Part shown: piece after piece, positions 45,801 through 56,720 of the stretch
Numbering within the stretch: the stretch's first letter is position 1
Layout: each line of letters opens with the position of its first letter
Assembly: GCA_008694505.1 (NCBI GenBank)
Contig: VZDJ01000219.1
Coordinates: 2,685,759-2,749,758, forward strand
Reading direction: 5' to 3'
DNA: 64,000 nucleotides
From: Cyanoderma ruficeps
Lineage: Eukaryota; Chordata; Aves; Passeriformes; Timaliidae
Program-made: the position numbers and the translations under genes
The notes under the pieces: generated by a model
Told to the model about the DNA's origin: nothing
Databases searched by the model: none
The model's input: the letters and a program-made list of their open reading frames with translations, nothing else

Positions 45801-48068
45801 AAAATGGCTTCCTGAGGCATTCTAATTTCCTAGCTAACATAACATCTTAGTCCACAGTCAGTTTAATCTGGTGAGCATCATTAGGGAGGGGAGTGCCTCT
45901 GCTCTTCTCAGCACACAAAGCCATTTGGCTCTGTTCTCCCTTGTGGTGCAAGTGCTCTTGTAGCCACACAGTGAGGTAGGAAATGCATGCAGCCAAATCA
46001 CAGCAGCAGCAAGCAGTTCTGTTTGGGCTGGATCAGTTCACAGGCTTGGGTTGTCATGTGGCTGCGTGTGAATTCCTGCAGCACAAACACAGGGTGGGAA
46101 CATATGGCCTGCAGTGGATGCTGCTGAGCTGAGCTGATCATGGAGTGGTGCGAGGTGCCTCTCCGGAGACAGGCACAGGTTGGGCACTGAGGATCCTTTC
46201 CCTGGTTTGGAGGGGAGGCATTGAGGCCAGACAAACAGAATCACCCATCCAGGTGACTCATTTGAACAAAATAAAACATTCCCACCCGCTTCCCAAGTTG
46301 TCAGACAAGTATGACTGCATTAAAAACACCAATGGGAGTGGTGAGGATTGCTCTAATTTGAAAAGTGAGAGGTCCTGAGGGGAAGCCTGCACCGAAGGAC
46401 AGCAGTGTGTCCTAATGTTGCTCCTAAAGGTCAGCAGCCTCAGCAAAGCACATCACCAACCATCCACCAGGTAGGAATTGGTGTTTTTACAGCACATTTG
46501 CTGTCCATGGCGGTTCTGAAGTTTCACCTCTGATGGTACAATTTACATGTGGAGTGGCAGACAGATCCAGAGCCATCTATTTGCAGTATTTTACAGAGCA
46601 ATAGTAGAACAATTTTGAATGAACTATGGCCTAAATTGAGAAAGAAGGAAAAAGGTCATTAAACAGAATGAAAATCTCCTAATTTGATCCATTTGCTGAC
46701 AACAAACACAGATTGGGCAAAGTACCAGACAACTGTAACAGAACTAGCAAGGTTAATGGAGCTGCTGCTATAACATATTGTAGATCTCGTAGTGTCAGTG
46801 GCGATAGTGGTAATGGTGTAAACACAGTTTGGTTTCCATCTGGTGTGTGGTATATGCCCTTGATAAAAGGGTGCTGCATTATGCATTTCTGTTCTCCTAA
46901 ATTTATTTACTCCTAAAAATGTATAATGATTTTAATAGCCATATACAAAGACAGAACTTATGCTTAAAAAAAAAAATGGTTATAAAAAATTTTCCTAATG
47001 AGGTTAAGGACAACATTAAATCAAAAATATTGCCATAATAACTATTTTTTCCCCCTTCAAAAAAAAACAGTTCAAATATTTCTCTAGTTAAATACCTTCA
47101 AAGTAGTTGATGTGAATGCTGCATAAGACTGGAATATAATATAACAATAATATTTTAAATTTGAACTCATCCTGAAGGCTTTACAAATTGTGTAATACAC
47201 ACTTTTGAAGCTATTAATTAAAACTAGAAAAGATCTATGTTCCAAAGCAAATTAAAATCTATGGAAAGTCTTATCTTCATTGCAAGTGACCTTGGATCAA
47301 GCCTTGAGAGATCACTAATGTGAAAATAAACTATCTTTTAGTAGCACTTCATGCTCCCATGCAATAGTTGTGAATCTCAGATTCAACTTCATCCTGTACT
47401 CTTAGGGACACACACTGCTGAGCACATGCTTTTACTTCTCTTAATCAACAAGTTTTTAACTAATGTTCTTGTTGAAGCCTTGATCTGAAATATAATCACT
47501 CTTTTCATCAAAATATTTACAGGAGCAAATGTGGAGCCTTGAAGATTGCTGTTTGAATTGTGCAGGGTATCTATGGTTACAGTGTGTTGTGGATGGTGAG
47601 GACCTGGAGCGCGCTGTGTGCAGTCAGACAGTGTAAGGCAGCCTGAAGGAGGTAACACGTTGTCTAGAGAAATTCTGTGTGTGGCTGGAGTAAGGTGGTT
47701 ACAGGGAATAAACCAGAAGGGAGGGAAATGGCATGCCAGTGCTCCTATGCAGGCATTAAATAAATATCAAATAGAGCTTGGGAGATTGTGAACTGGCCAA
47801 GGAGAGAGGCCTACCCAAGGGGGATTATCAATGATTGAGAGAGGGACAGGGACTACTGACTGGTGATGAGAATATGAATTTACTGTGAGCTACATGTGCA
47901 CATGTGCTTATTAACCATTCTAGGAAGGCTGGTAATTTTTTACTACAATGATTAGTTAAAACATCACGCAAACAAACATTTTTCTTTCAACATCTCTCGC
48001 TTGCAGAAGCTGATTCAATCTTCTTTCCTGTTGCCACTCTTGATCCAATCATCTGTTTGTTCTTGCCA
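42851..48068. other. non-coding stretch, nothing recognised
   Basis: AT-rich unique sequence. The GC-richer patch at 45900-46250 gives several overlapping 68-78-codon frames on both strands, none recognisable. A TTTATTC at about 43250-43256 could be an antisense poly(A) signal, but no other LTR hallmark is present. Confidence 0.55.
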
Positions 48069-48116
48069 AGACATCTTGGTTATCAAACTGAAAGACATCT
48101 TGGTTATCAAACTGAC
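48069..48116. repeat. tandem duplication, 24 bp x 2
   Basis: The 24-bp unit starting AAGACATCTTGGTTATC at 48069 is repeated exactly at 48093-48116. Perfect identity suggests a recent local duplication, or an assembly artefact. Confidence 0.92.
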
Positions 48117-48201
48117 CATGTTAATTAAATCCACAGCACTTTCTGTCAGGAGGGCAGGGCACGGTGTTTGCCATTCCCCCAGGATCAGCCCGTGACCCTG
48201 G

Positions 48202-48390
48202 ATGTCTGAAATGACACCTTGTGCCTTGGGCCCTGCTGCCAGCACGGGCACTGGATCAGGTGCTGTTGCAGAGGAATATTTGTCACTGAGGGAACAGCTC
48301 AGTGAGCAACTCGTGGCTGCCCTGCATCTTGAAATCACCAACAGCAACGATGAACCAAAAAAGGGTGGAATTTGCTGTACAAGTGTCTGA
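48202..48390 (+). CDS. small open frame of protein-like composition, unrecognised
   Basis: A 62-codon frame starts at ATG 48202 and ends at TGA 48388-48390. Its middle, AVAEEYLSLREQLSEQLVA, has the leucine/glutamate pattern of an amphipathic helix or short coiled coil, and the C-terminus KKGGICCTSV has a double cysteine. The upstream frame is closed by TGA at 48193. The - strand is also open here for 136 codons, so the openness partly reflects GC content. No splice site or homologue that I recognise. It could be a retrocopy fragment or chance. Confidence 0.15.
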   Translation: MSEMTPCALGPAASTGTGSGAVAEEYLSLREQLSEQLVAALHLEITNSNDEPKKGGICCTSV

Positions 48391-50339
48391 TTGAAGTCTA
48401 CCCTCGACAGCAGCACTGAGTACACGACTCATGGAAGCATCTGTTCAGCCACCAAGCTCCAAGAGTTAGTTTGGATCTTACTTTTCAGAGCAAACAATTA
48501 CATTAACAGTGTGAAGATTAATTCATTTCAATACAAACTAGGAGCTGCAGCCTATGTTACCTCAAAGGTTGCAGTACAGAATTACAATGGATGTAGTTTA
48601 AGTGCAGAGGTATAAATTGAGTTTTAACAGCTGATTTTCCACACTAAAAGAGTCACAACACGAGTCTATCCACTTTTTTCAAACTGGCATCATGAAAACA
48701 AACAGTTTGTATTATTAAACATTATCTTCTAAGGAAAAGACAATTGTTAAGTTTTCTTTTTGGTGATAACTTCCTTTATTCAGAAAAATGGAACCTGGAT
48801 TTCCCCCATCCCTTCCAAGCATTTTGTTCTCTATTAGTAGTAAAAATCCTAAATTTTTCAATTTAGGATTTTACATTTCCCTTCTTTTAACCCCCTTAGG
48901 GAAACAGAACTGAAAGAAAAACACGTTTCAGAAAGTGAACATCAGTCTTACTATCCTGCTTTTCCCAGCAGAGCAGGTGAAAAATACAAGTGTGAAATGA
49001 CATATATATAAAATAAGTGAGCACAGTTGGAAAGAAAGGGAGAGCTAAAAAAGAAAGAACTGACGTTAAATTCTCAAATACCCATATTGAATTGTCAAAA
49101 AAAGTGAAAACAGATTGAATGAAACTGGAGATGAAACATGTTTGTATTCTCTCAGACTTTCTGAGGTTGCACTAACAGAACAAGAAAAAAGTTTTTTAAA
49201 ATTCTGTTCCATTTGACTGTAGTTCCTTTTGTTTTCTTCAGGTTTGGAGGAGAAAATTTCAAATAAAGGCTATTTGGGTGTATAATACATTTCTTGGCAG
49301 ACACAAAGTATTAGCACTGTTCTGAAAAACTTGTGCGAGAAGAATTCTTTTGAGAGAAGCCACGTCCTTAACAGGAGAATCTGAACCTTGGACTCCAAAC
49401 TCCAAAGTAACATTTAGCTGTTTATTTAGCTGGCAGACTTAGTTTGCCAGTATTTTTTTTCTCATTTTCAAAACAAAAAAAAATTGAAAATATTCCATTT
49501 TGACTGTTAGACCTAATGTAAAAAGTGAGTTTCTACGGAGAGGCTGGAATAGGAAGAGAATTTCTCAACAATCTGCGACTCAGTTTTGCTGAAAACAAGC
49601 ACCCCCACCTCCCCTTTCTATAGAAATTATTTAGATTATAGAAAATGATATGGATACAAATATAGTGTCCAAATGATAACATAGTTTCAGCCAAACTATT
49701 TCCCAGGAAAGCACACTATTAATCCCAGAGAGCTCTCAGATGCACAGAAGACACGGTTGGGTTACATGGACACCAAATTCCGTGGCTGTTGTCATGCAGT
49801 GGTTACCCTACGAGTGCCAGGAGTCGCCAGCGATGATCAGGAGGATGTGGCACTGGAGCTATTTAAGCAAGTAAGATAAATACACTCATTGGAATAGGTT
49901 ACTGTTCCCACACACAATATGCATTAGCTTTTGACCCGATGAGCGTGGAGTTTCACAGAGTTAAGACAGAAAGCTTAAAGGAGAAGATGTATTATTATCA
50001 CACAGCAAAGTGACACTTACTCACTTACAGGACCCTGACAAGCACAGGAGACAAACCCGTGTTACCTGAATTCATTAGTCCTTTTACTCATTATGTTTCT
50101 CTAAACATATGATTACACTAAATTACTGCACTTCTCTCTAACTCCTTGTCATGATGAGCCATCATGCCCTTGTCATGCGTGATGTGGTTGGCTAGGATAC
50201 CATCCTTTCTCCTAAAGCCAATTTTCCTTTCTGTCTTCCATTCCCCACTCTGCTTTTTACACAGAAAAACTAATTTCTAGCAGTTTGTGCAAATACAGCT
50301 ATTGGAAAAAAAATCCTGATATAACAGAATTTATTTTGT
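48391..50339. other. non-coding stretch, nothing recognised
   Basis: AT-rich unique DNA containing one perfect short hairpin (48843-48872). No supported gene. Confidence 0.6.
48843..48872. other. perfect 13-bp inverted repeat with 4-nt loop
   Basis: AAAATCCTAAATT at 48843-48855 and its exact reverse complement at 48860-48872 enclose TTTC. The stem is too short for a canonical microRNA precursor and is AT-rich. It is a structural curiosity that could form a cruciform or an RNA hairpin. Confidence 0.85.
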
Positions 50340-50660
50340 TTGTTTAAGTTGAGAATGCATAGTAAGTTGTTTCAATTACAACTGCCAAATATTCCTGTGC
50401 ATTTAAAGCTTCTAAATGTGCAGCTTATAAACTTAGCCATTAATTGAAAACTGGAAATGATTTTTCCAGGAATTTATTACATACAATGTAATTTCCATGC
50501 ATTTAGTACATCACACAACATAATCGTTCTACCCACATTCATCACAAGGGTTACCTGGGATGTGGGTTGCACATTTAATTTCAATTTAGGTTTAATTTTA
50601 ATTTAGATTTACAAATTTTATACCTTGTTCAGGTTACTCTAATGCATATTTTAAGCTGAA
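50340..50660. promoter_or_regulatory. possible conserved non-coding element
   Basis: Dense AT-rich homeodomain-like cores: CATTAATTGAAAAC near 50438, ATGCATTTAG near 50498, CATAATCG near 50519, and TTTAATTTCAATTTAGG-type repeats near 50574-50610. There is no repeat family or coding signal. Weak call. Confidence 0.22.
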
Positions 50661-51529
50661 ATATTCTTTCTTTTCTGTAGATAATTTCATCACCATTTTA
50701 TTAAAACTTGATTGATCTACACTGTGAATGATTCAGCTGTAAACACCTCTGGATCTTGCATTTAAAAATTCTTGATGACAGAACTCCTCAGGAGTTTGCT
50801 GGATCTTACCAACTAATTATTAAAATAAATAAATTCTAGATTAGTAATACATGCATTTTGCCATTCACTGTACTGAAAAGAATCTGCAACACAATAAAAG
50901 CTGTTTACAAAATAAGATTTATATTTAAAAGTAATTCTATTTTTTTCTTCCTTTAATTTTAAATTAAGTATTTGACTGCTCCTTTAGACTACAGTAACTT
51001 ACAGGCAGGCAATTGCTAGAAACTTTATCTTTGATAATTCCCAGAATGTTTCTTTTTTAGGTTTCTACTTCTCATGAAATGAAGCTAAGGCAAATATTTT
51101 GCAATATACATGTATAAACATTTCTTTTTCCCATGTTAATCTTTGATTCATGGATCAACAGAAGGGTTATTTAATGAAAAAACTATTTTAAATAAGAGCT
51201 GTCACAAACCTGCTTGACTCCTATTTAACCATATTTGTCCCTTACGTAGATAATGTCAGGGCTTGATTTTCCAGCAGTCCTAATAATCTTAAAGATAACT
51301 CTGAAATTTACTTGCTATCTTTATTGTGATGACCTTGAATAACATAAATGGTTCTGCACATTTTCTGGATTACAAACTTCTCTCTGCCAGGCACCAATGT
51401 GTAGTTTGTGATCATTGCCTTGTGGATTTATTTTTAGATACACACTTCTTGAAGCTTTGTGCTGCTCATGGGTTGCTTCAGACAAAGTGTTTGTAGCAAC
51501 ATCACAAAGACAATACTAAATCTCCTTTT

Positions 51530-51591
51530 ATGCAAATGTATTAAAACATGAGTATCAGACATGCAAATGTATTTAAATGTAAATATCAGAC
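51530..51591. repeat. imperfect tandem duplication, 31 bp x 2
   Basis: Copies at 51530-51560 and 51561-51591 both start ATGCAAATGTATT and end ATATCAGAC or GTATCAGAC. The differences between them indicate that the duplication is not recent. Each copy carries a POU-type ATGCAAAT. Confidence 0.85.
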
Positions 51592-51987
51592 TTATAAATG
51601 TCCAAGGTGCAAGTAAAATTTGAAGTGCTAATAAAGCATCTGAACTGTACCTTTTTGTTTCTTCCTTCAAACAGTAAATGTGAGGATTCCTAGAAACCTC
51701 CAGCCACCTTTCTGACACTGACTCACTTTAAGAAATGACTGATTGGGTGAAATTGCACCTGATGATATCTGCAGCACTTGGTGGCACTCACCAAGGGGAG
51801 ATCACTCTTTATAACCATACCTACTGCTGGTTAAAGATAAAACTAAAATTTTAATTTATAGGAAGCTGAATCATAGAAACTTGTGAACTAACATTTATAC
51901 CATAATTTTAAATTTATTCTAAGTCATGGAAAAGCTCTCTGGATTTTGCTGCCTTGTGCATTTTCAGAAGCAGCTCCCCCGCAGGCT

Positions 51988-52026
51988 CAAAAAAGTACCT
52001 AAAAAGTCTCCAAAAAAGTACCTAAA
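51988..52026. repeat. partial tandem duplication, 23-bp period
   Basis: CAAAAAAGTACCTAAA occurs exactly at 51988-52003 and again at 52011-52026, separated by AAGTCTC. Confidence 0.85.
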
Positions 52027-53242
52027 GCTGCTGTTCCTGTGCTGCTCCCCCTTGCACTGACAATTCCAACTGCAGAACTTCACAGCAACATCACACTCAA
52101 ACCTGCTACTGCAGCAAAAATGTTCTTATGCCTTCTGAAGGACAGGCTTGCCTTGGGAAGAGGTGGGGGAGATATGTGGGAGTTTTAGTGGTGTTTTGTT
52201 TTCTTCCTCTGACTGGGTTCCTGCACCCTTGTGATTGCCAGGGTAAGTAGGAAGGAGGAATATGGGGTCAGAGGTGAGGAAATCAAAGCTGCCACTCTGA
52301 CTGCAGCACAGACCCAGAATGGTCCATGCTGACGTTGAACTGCACCTTAAACCATCTTGGATAAGATATTCACACATTTCTTTCCGTAGCTATTTGTGTC
52401 ACTTCTCCTTTTAATTAATTTCTGGGTGTGATAGATTGTCCTTTCAAGAGCTATCACACTATCATATTAAATTTTAGAATCATTAGAAAAAGAAATTTAA
52501 AAAAAGGACAAAAATATGAACTTCAAAGGTTAAGCATAGAATAATAAACATAAGGAAATGTCAGTCCCACACACCTTGGAGTTTCAAACAAGCTCTTCTT
52601 CAAAGGTAAAGAAAGGTCATTGTGTTCTGACCTCAATAGTTATTTATCTGTTTCCTCACATTCCAGAAGTTTAGGTTCTGACCATCAGAGTGTAAAATGT
52701 CCCATTAATATACTATTTTCTTACTAGCAAATATTACATAATTTGTACAAACAGCAATCTATCAAACACTAGGGTGCACCCACCTCACCTTGTAACGCCA
52801 AGGGTCAAAAAGCTGCTTCTAGATGATTGCAGAATAACTTTTTAAAGCTTATTCTGTCTACCTGAAAGGAGGGACTTAAAGCCAAATCTGTCATAACTCA
52901 ACATTCCCAGAATATTCTGCAATAGAACTGCTTCTTCCATCTGTTGTGGGAATTCAGAGGGGCTGCATCTGCTCTATTTTGTCCAAAGCACTTCATTTGG
53001 AACAGAAATGAGCAGCACTCCTCCAGTCTGTGTGCTGATTCAGAGCAATCAGGCAGCACCTAAAGGGAGGTGCAAGAGGCAGGGATTTGCCTGGGAGCCT
53101 GGATGTCCACTCTCAAGTCCTGTTACTGGGAAATACTCTTAATGGGTGACATTTACAAACAAGAAGCTACTGGATCTCTTGGCTGGCAAGGATGTCTTTT
53201 GTGCCAGAAAAACAGTCATCCAATACATTTAACTGAAACTGT

Positions 53243-53298
53243 CCTTAAATTCCATTCTTTTTTTTTTTNCCTTAAATTCCATTCCTTTTTTTTTTTTT
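53243..53298. repeat. duplicated 15-mer plus poly-T around an assembly N
   Basis: CCTTAAATTCCATTC followed by T11 (53243-53268), one N at 53269, then the same CCTTAAATTCCATTC followed by C and T13 (53270-53298). Identical sequence on both sides of a lone N is what results when two overlapping contig ends are joined without merging at a homopolymer. The true genome may have one copy. Confidence 0.85.
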
Positions 53299-55379
53299 CC
53301 TTTCAATTAAGTTTCTCCCAATAGTTTGGAAAAGATCAATAGTGCTACATCTTTATACTTGTTGATCCCCTTCTAAACCCATGTGTCAGACTCTTACTAT
53401 GGAGTGCAAGGGCCTCCTTCCACAAAGGCTGAGCCTCATAATCCATTTTGCATCTAAACCCAATCTCCACACAGAAAAATTCTCCAACAAAATACACCAA
53501 GGATCCTCAGGATCCTCATGTCTGTGTGGGCACTGAGTGCATCCCAGAGGCTTCATGCGAAACAGCTGAAATAACTTTTGTGGACCTGCTTAGACCATCA
53601 AAGCAAGGCAGGAGAACCATTCCAAACATATTTTCCTTCTGTACTCAGGATTGAAAAGTGTCTTACCACTTACCAGTGTCTTCATCTGCTCTTTTCAAGA
53701 CTGCTGTATATACACTTGTTCAGCAATCCTAAAAAGAAGAAAAGCAAGAATGCTTATTTTAGGTGCCACCATCAGGTTTAAGCTGATGGATCTTAAATTC
53801 AGCATTTTTCACGAGCATTTAAATATGACATAATAAAATAAAATAATAAAAAAGTTGAACAATATTTTACAAGTTGATAAAAGTTTTCCCATAATCAAAA
53901 CCACTGCAATAGATCTGAAGATGTCTATGTAAGACAGCATCTGTTTCTCCCATCCTCTTCATTGTCTCTTCATTCCTTAACCACAGATTGACTTGGATGT
54001 CTTTTCCTACCGTGCCAGTGCAGTTATGCTTCACAAATTAAAAACATTTACAGCCTTGCATTTCCAAAACTCCCAACAATGGGAATAAGAGTTCTGGGAA
54101 TTCAAATATTAAAGGATCATGACTGCACAGAGTCAAAACACTCTTATCCTTGTTTTCTCTGGTGTTTTCTTCACCAATCTAGAAGATGCAGCTGCTGTTT
54201 ATGTCAAGGAGTCTTTGACAGTTACAGCCAAAAAAAGTTAATTTTAAGATTAAATTAAGAAAAAAAAAATCATCTCAGACTACATCCTACAATGAAAAAG
54301 GAAGTATTTACACAGCTTTTTAGAACAGTCCAAAACACTTTGCGCCAAAATCTTAAATATACAAATATATTGTTCTTATATATTTAATTTGCAAGTCATT
54401 AATTTTTAAAAGTATTTTCCTTCATTGTAAAATTTTATTGCAGAATTAAAGCCTGGGTTCAATAACAGAAGCATCATACAGAGCTTAATCTAGCTTGGAT
54501 TTACCTTGCAGTGAGAGCTGTCTCTTCCAGCTATCATGAGAGAACATTTTGGGTGAATTTTTAACCTCAGTGATCCCCACAAATGGAAAGGAGTTTGACA
54601 AAACTACTTTTACTTCCTACAAAAATGTAAAATAGCAACCAAAAAGACCAGCACTTAAAGAGTAACAAGAGTTTGTATACAATACTATGTTCAGAGGCAA
54701 TTAAGAATTTCATTTACAGCAGCTTGTTACCAAAGTAGTGCCAGCAGTGTTTATTAATTAAAGGTGTTTTTTCATCCTTAGCTCCTTTGTGAAGAAAGTG
54801 AGAATTAGTCTACTCCTTCTGGGGAATTACAGTTTCCTAATCATTTAAAAAATGAGGGTGGCAAGTTCTGTCACCTATTTGCCCTGCAAACATTCTGTCT
54901 CTTATACATGCCAGGAATGATGACAGCTCCGTTTCAGACTGCCTATGTATTACTTTAAATATTGCTGTACAGAATCAAAATTATTTTCCATCAACCCAAA
55001 ATCTGTGCTGGTGTTCTTTTAAAAAAGCTCTGCTTTTGGCTTTCAGAAGAACATGTTGTTTCATTCCCCTAAAGAAGCTCAGAACATCAAGGAAAACAAC
55101 ATCAAGTGATAGTGGGTTCAAACGTATTTCTAATCTTTACAACCCTTCAGTAGTTACATTAAAAAAGTGAGGCATAATTTATTTCTGATGAAACAGAGTT
55201 GCTCTGCTTTCTGCTAATAGGATCCTCAGGGCAAAAGGGGTAGGGAAAGCACTGATAAAAGTAGAGAGCTTCATTTTACTGGGTTTTTTTCCTACTCTGG
55301 AAACAATAAATTAATAATAGTGTTTACTCTGATTATCGTTGATTTAGGATAAATTGTTCTCATTTAGCAAATGGGGAAG
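53299..55379. other. non-coding stretch, nothing recognised
   Basis: AT-rich unique sequence with an AATAA-type simple tract at 53831-53853. No supported gene. Confidence 0.6.
53831..53853. repeat. (AATAA)n-like simple repeat
   Basis: TAATAAAATAAAATAATAAA and further A. Simple sequence. Confidence 0.85.
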
Positions 55380-55660
55380 TGAAATTCAGTGCCCAAGGGA
55401 CTGAGAATGTAAACCTATGCCAAAGGCTACAATTGAAGAGACATTTACAGCCCCATTCTGAGTTCCTGGATTAATTCCAATCATTGCTGATAGTCGGGAG
55501 GATGATATTCTAGTGCCGTTTACCAGTTTAATGATGCAAGTTGCCACTCCTTTCTCCTCCTCTCTCTTTTCTTCCCCTTCTGCTCTCCTCATGTCGCTCA
55601 TAAAACTTACTTGCTTTTTTATTAATCCTTGAAGGGCCACTAGCTTTCAGGGTTTTTCTT
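55380..55660. promoter_or_regulatory. candidate conserved non-coding element
   Basis: A K50/bicoid-type (OTX/PITX) core GGATTA at 55468-55473 sits in GGATTAATTCC, followed by AATCATTGCTGATAGTCGG. Isolated CpG are retained (AGTCGGGAG, GTGCCGTTTACC, TGTCGCTC). A pyrimidine-rich run covers 55550-55590. An 84-codon - strand frame at 55386-55640 is open through the whole segment but unrecognised. The case for constraint is compositional. Confidence 0.3.
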
Positions 55661-56229
55661 TTGGAAAAGCCAGTACAATTTTTCTCAGAGGTACACGCCA
55701 ATGTTTTAATACTTTTAAATCATCCATAATTATTCTTCAGCCAGCCAATCCTCATTCAATGTAGGAATTGAGCAGGAAAATGTCAGAACCTTGAAATGGC
55801 ATATGGTACTACTAAAAAAGAAGTACTTCTCAGGAAAAGCATCATGACAGCAATAGAAACACCATTATTCAGCCAAAAAGACAGCTTGGACAAAGTGCAC
55901 TATTAAAGGTATTTTCATTTCCTTAAAGTGCTGTAGTATCATCATACTTTGAGGAAACAGGAAAGAGGGAACATAACACACGACTGAAGCTGATGACAGA
56001 CAGCAAGAGCTTCAGGCTAGTGTTGCATTTCCTCCTATGGAAAGTATTACTTTTTATTACCACTCATTAAAATTTAATTTTAGAGACCATCTTTAAAATG
56101 GGAGTATTAGAGCTGATATTACTGACTAGTTAGAACTCTCAGAGCACAAATCCTCAGTCTTGTTGCTTTCAATTATTAAAGATAAGGCATAAATATGATT
56201 CATTCAGCTCTTTTTAATAAAAAGTAGTT
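55661..56229. other. non-coding stretch, nothing recognised
   Basis: AT-rich unique sequence without a feature I can support. Confidence 0.6.
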
Positions 56230-56720
56230 TATTGTTTTGCTATGTATCCAGCCCAGTCATTCGCTTTGTTTTGATTTCTCCTGATAAATACCCTGATCTT
56301 GAAAATGACATTCTATTACTACACTGATGTTCAGTGATGTATTCATCACCTCATATTGCATTTACCACCTTCTGATGATGGCATGTATCCTGATGTTTTA
56401 GTCCCTTCTCATAGGGGCTGCATTTAGCATTTACACACCAGGTATTGAAGCAACAATATCTGCAAATATCAAACCAAAGCCTAGTTTAGAAAACAAAACC
56501 TGTATACTTAGATAACAGCCCAAATGTTCAGTGGGCATATCCCAATAGCATATTCATTATTTTCGTCTTAATATTCAGTGCAAGTTGATGCCACTTGGAA
56601 ATTCATTCCTATAAATGTTGCTGCCAAAATGGGCTTAGCAGAAGTGTGCAGGCTACCACTGCTTCCTTCATAGGCTGTCAATGGAAATTAGAGATATAGA
56701 TGATCCATTTCTTTCAAGGA
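56230..56720. promoter_or_regulatory. possible conserved non-coding element
   Basis: Long high-complexity run with repeated TGATG steps (56328-56340, 56372-56398) and TAGCATTTACACACCAGG near 56426-56443. No repeat family or open frame of note. Motif evidence is weak. Confidence 0.2.

Larger units (their letters stand above)
50661..53242. other. non-coding stretch with two small tandem duplications
   Basis: AT-rich unique sequence. It includes the imperfect 31-bp duplication at 51530-51591 and a 23-bp period repeat at 51988-52026. No gene supported. Confidence 0.58.

Noticed and set aside
48015..48425. 136-codon - strand open frame
   Set aside because: It overlaps the + frame at 48202-48390 and runs through the 24-bp tandem duplication. 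No family resemblance.
49223..49260. Acceptor-like CTTTTGTTTTCTTCAG before GTTTGGAGG
   Set aside because: No protein-like frame or donor follows. Pyrimidine-AG strings are frequent in AT-rich DNA.
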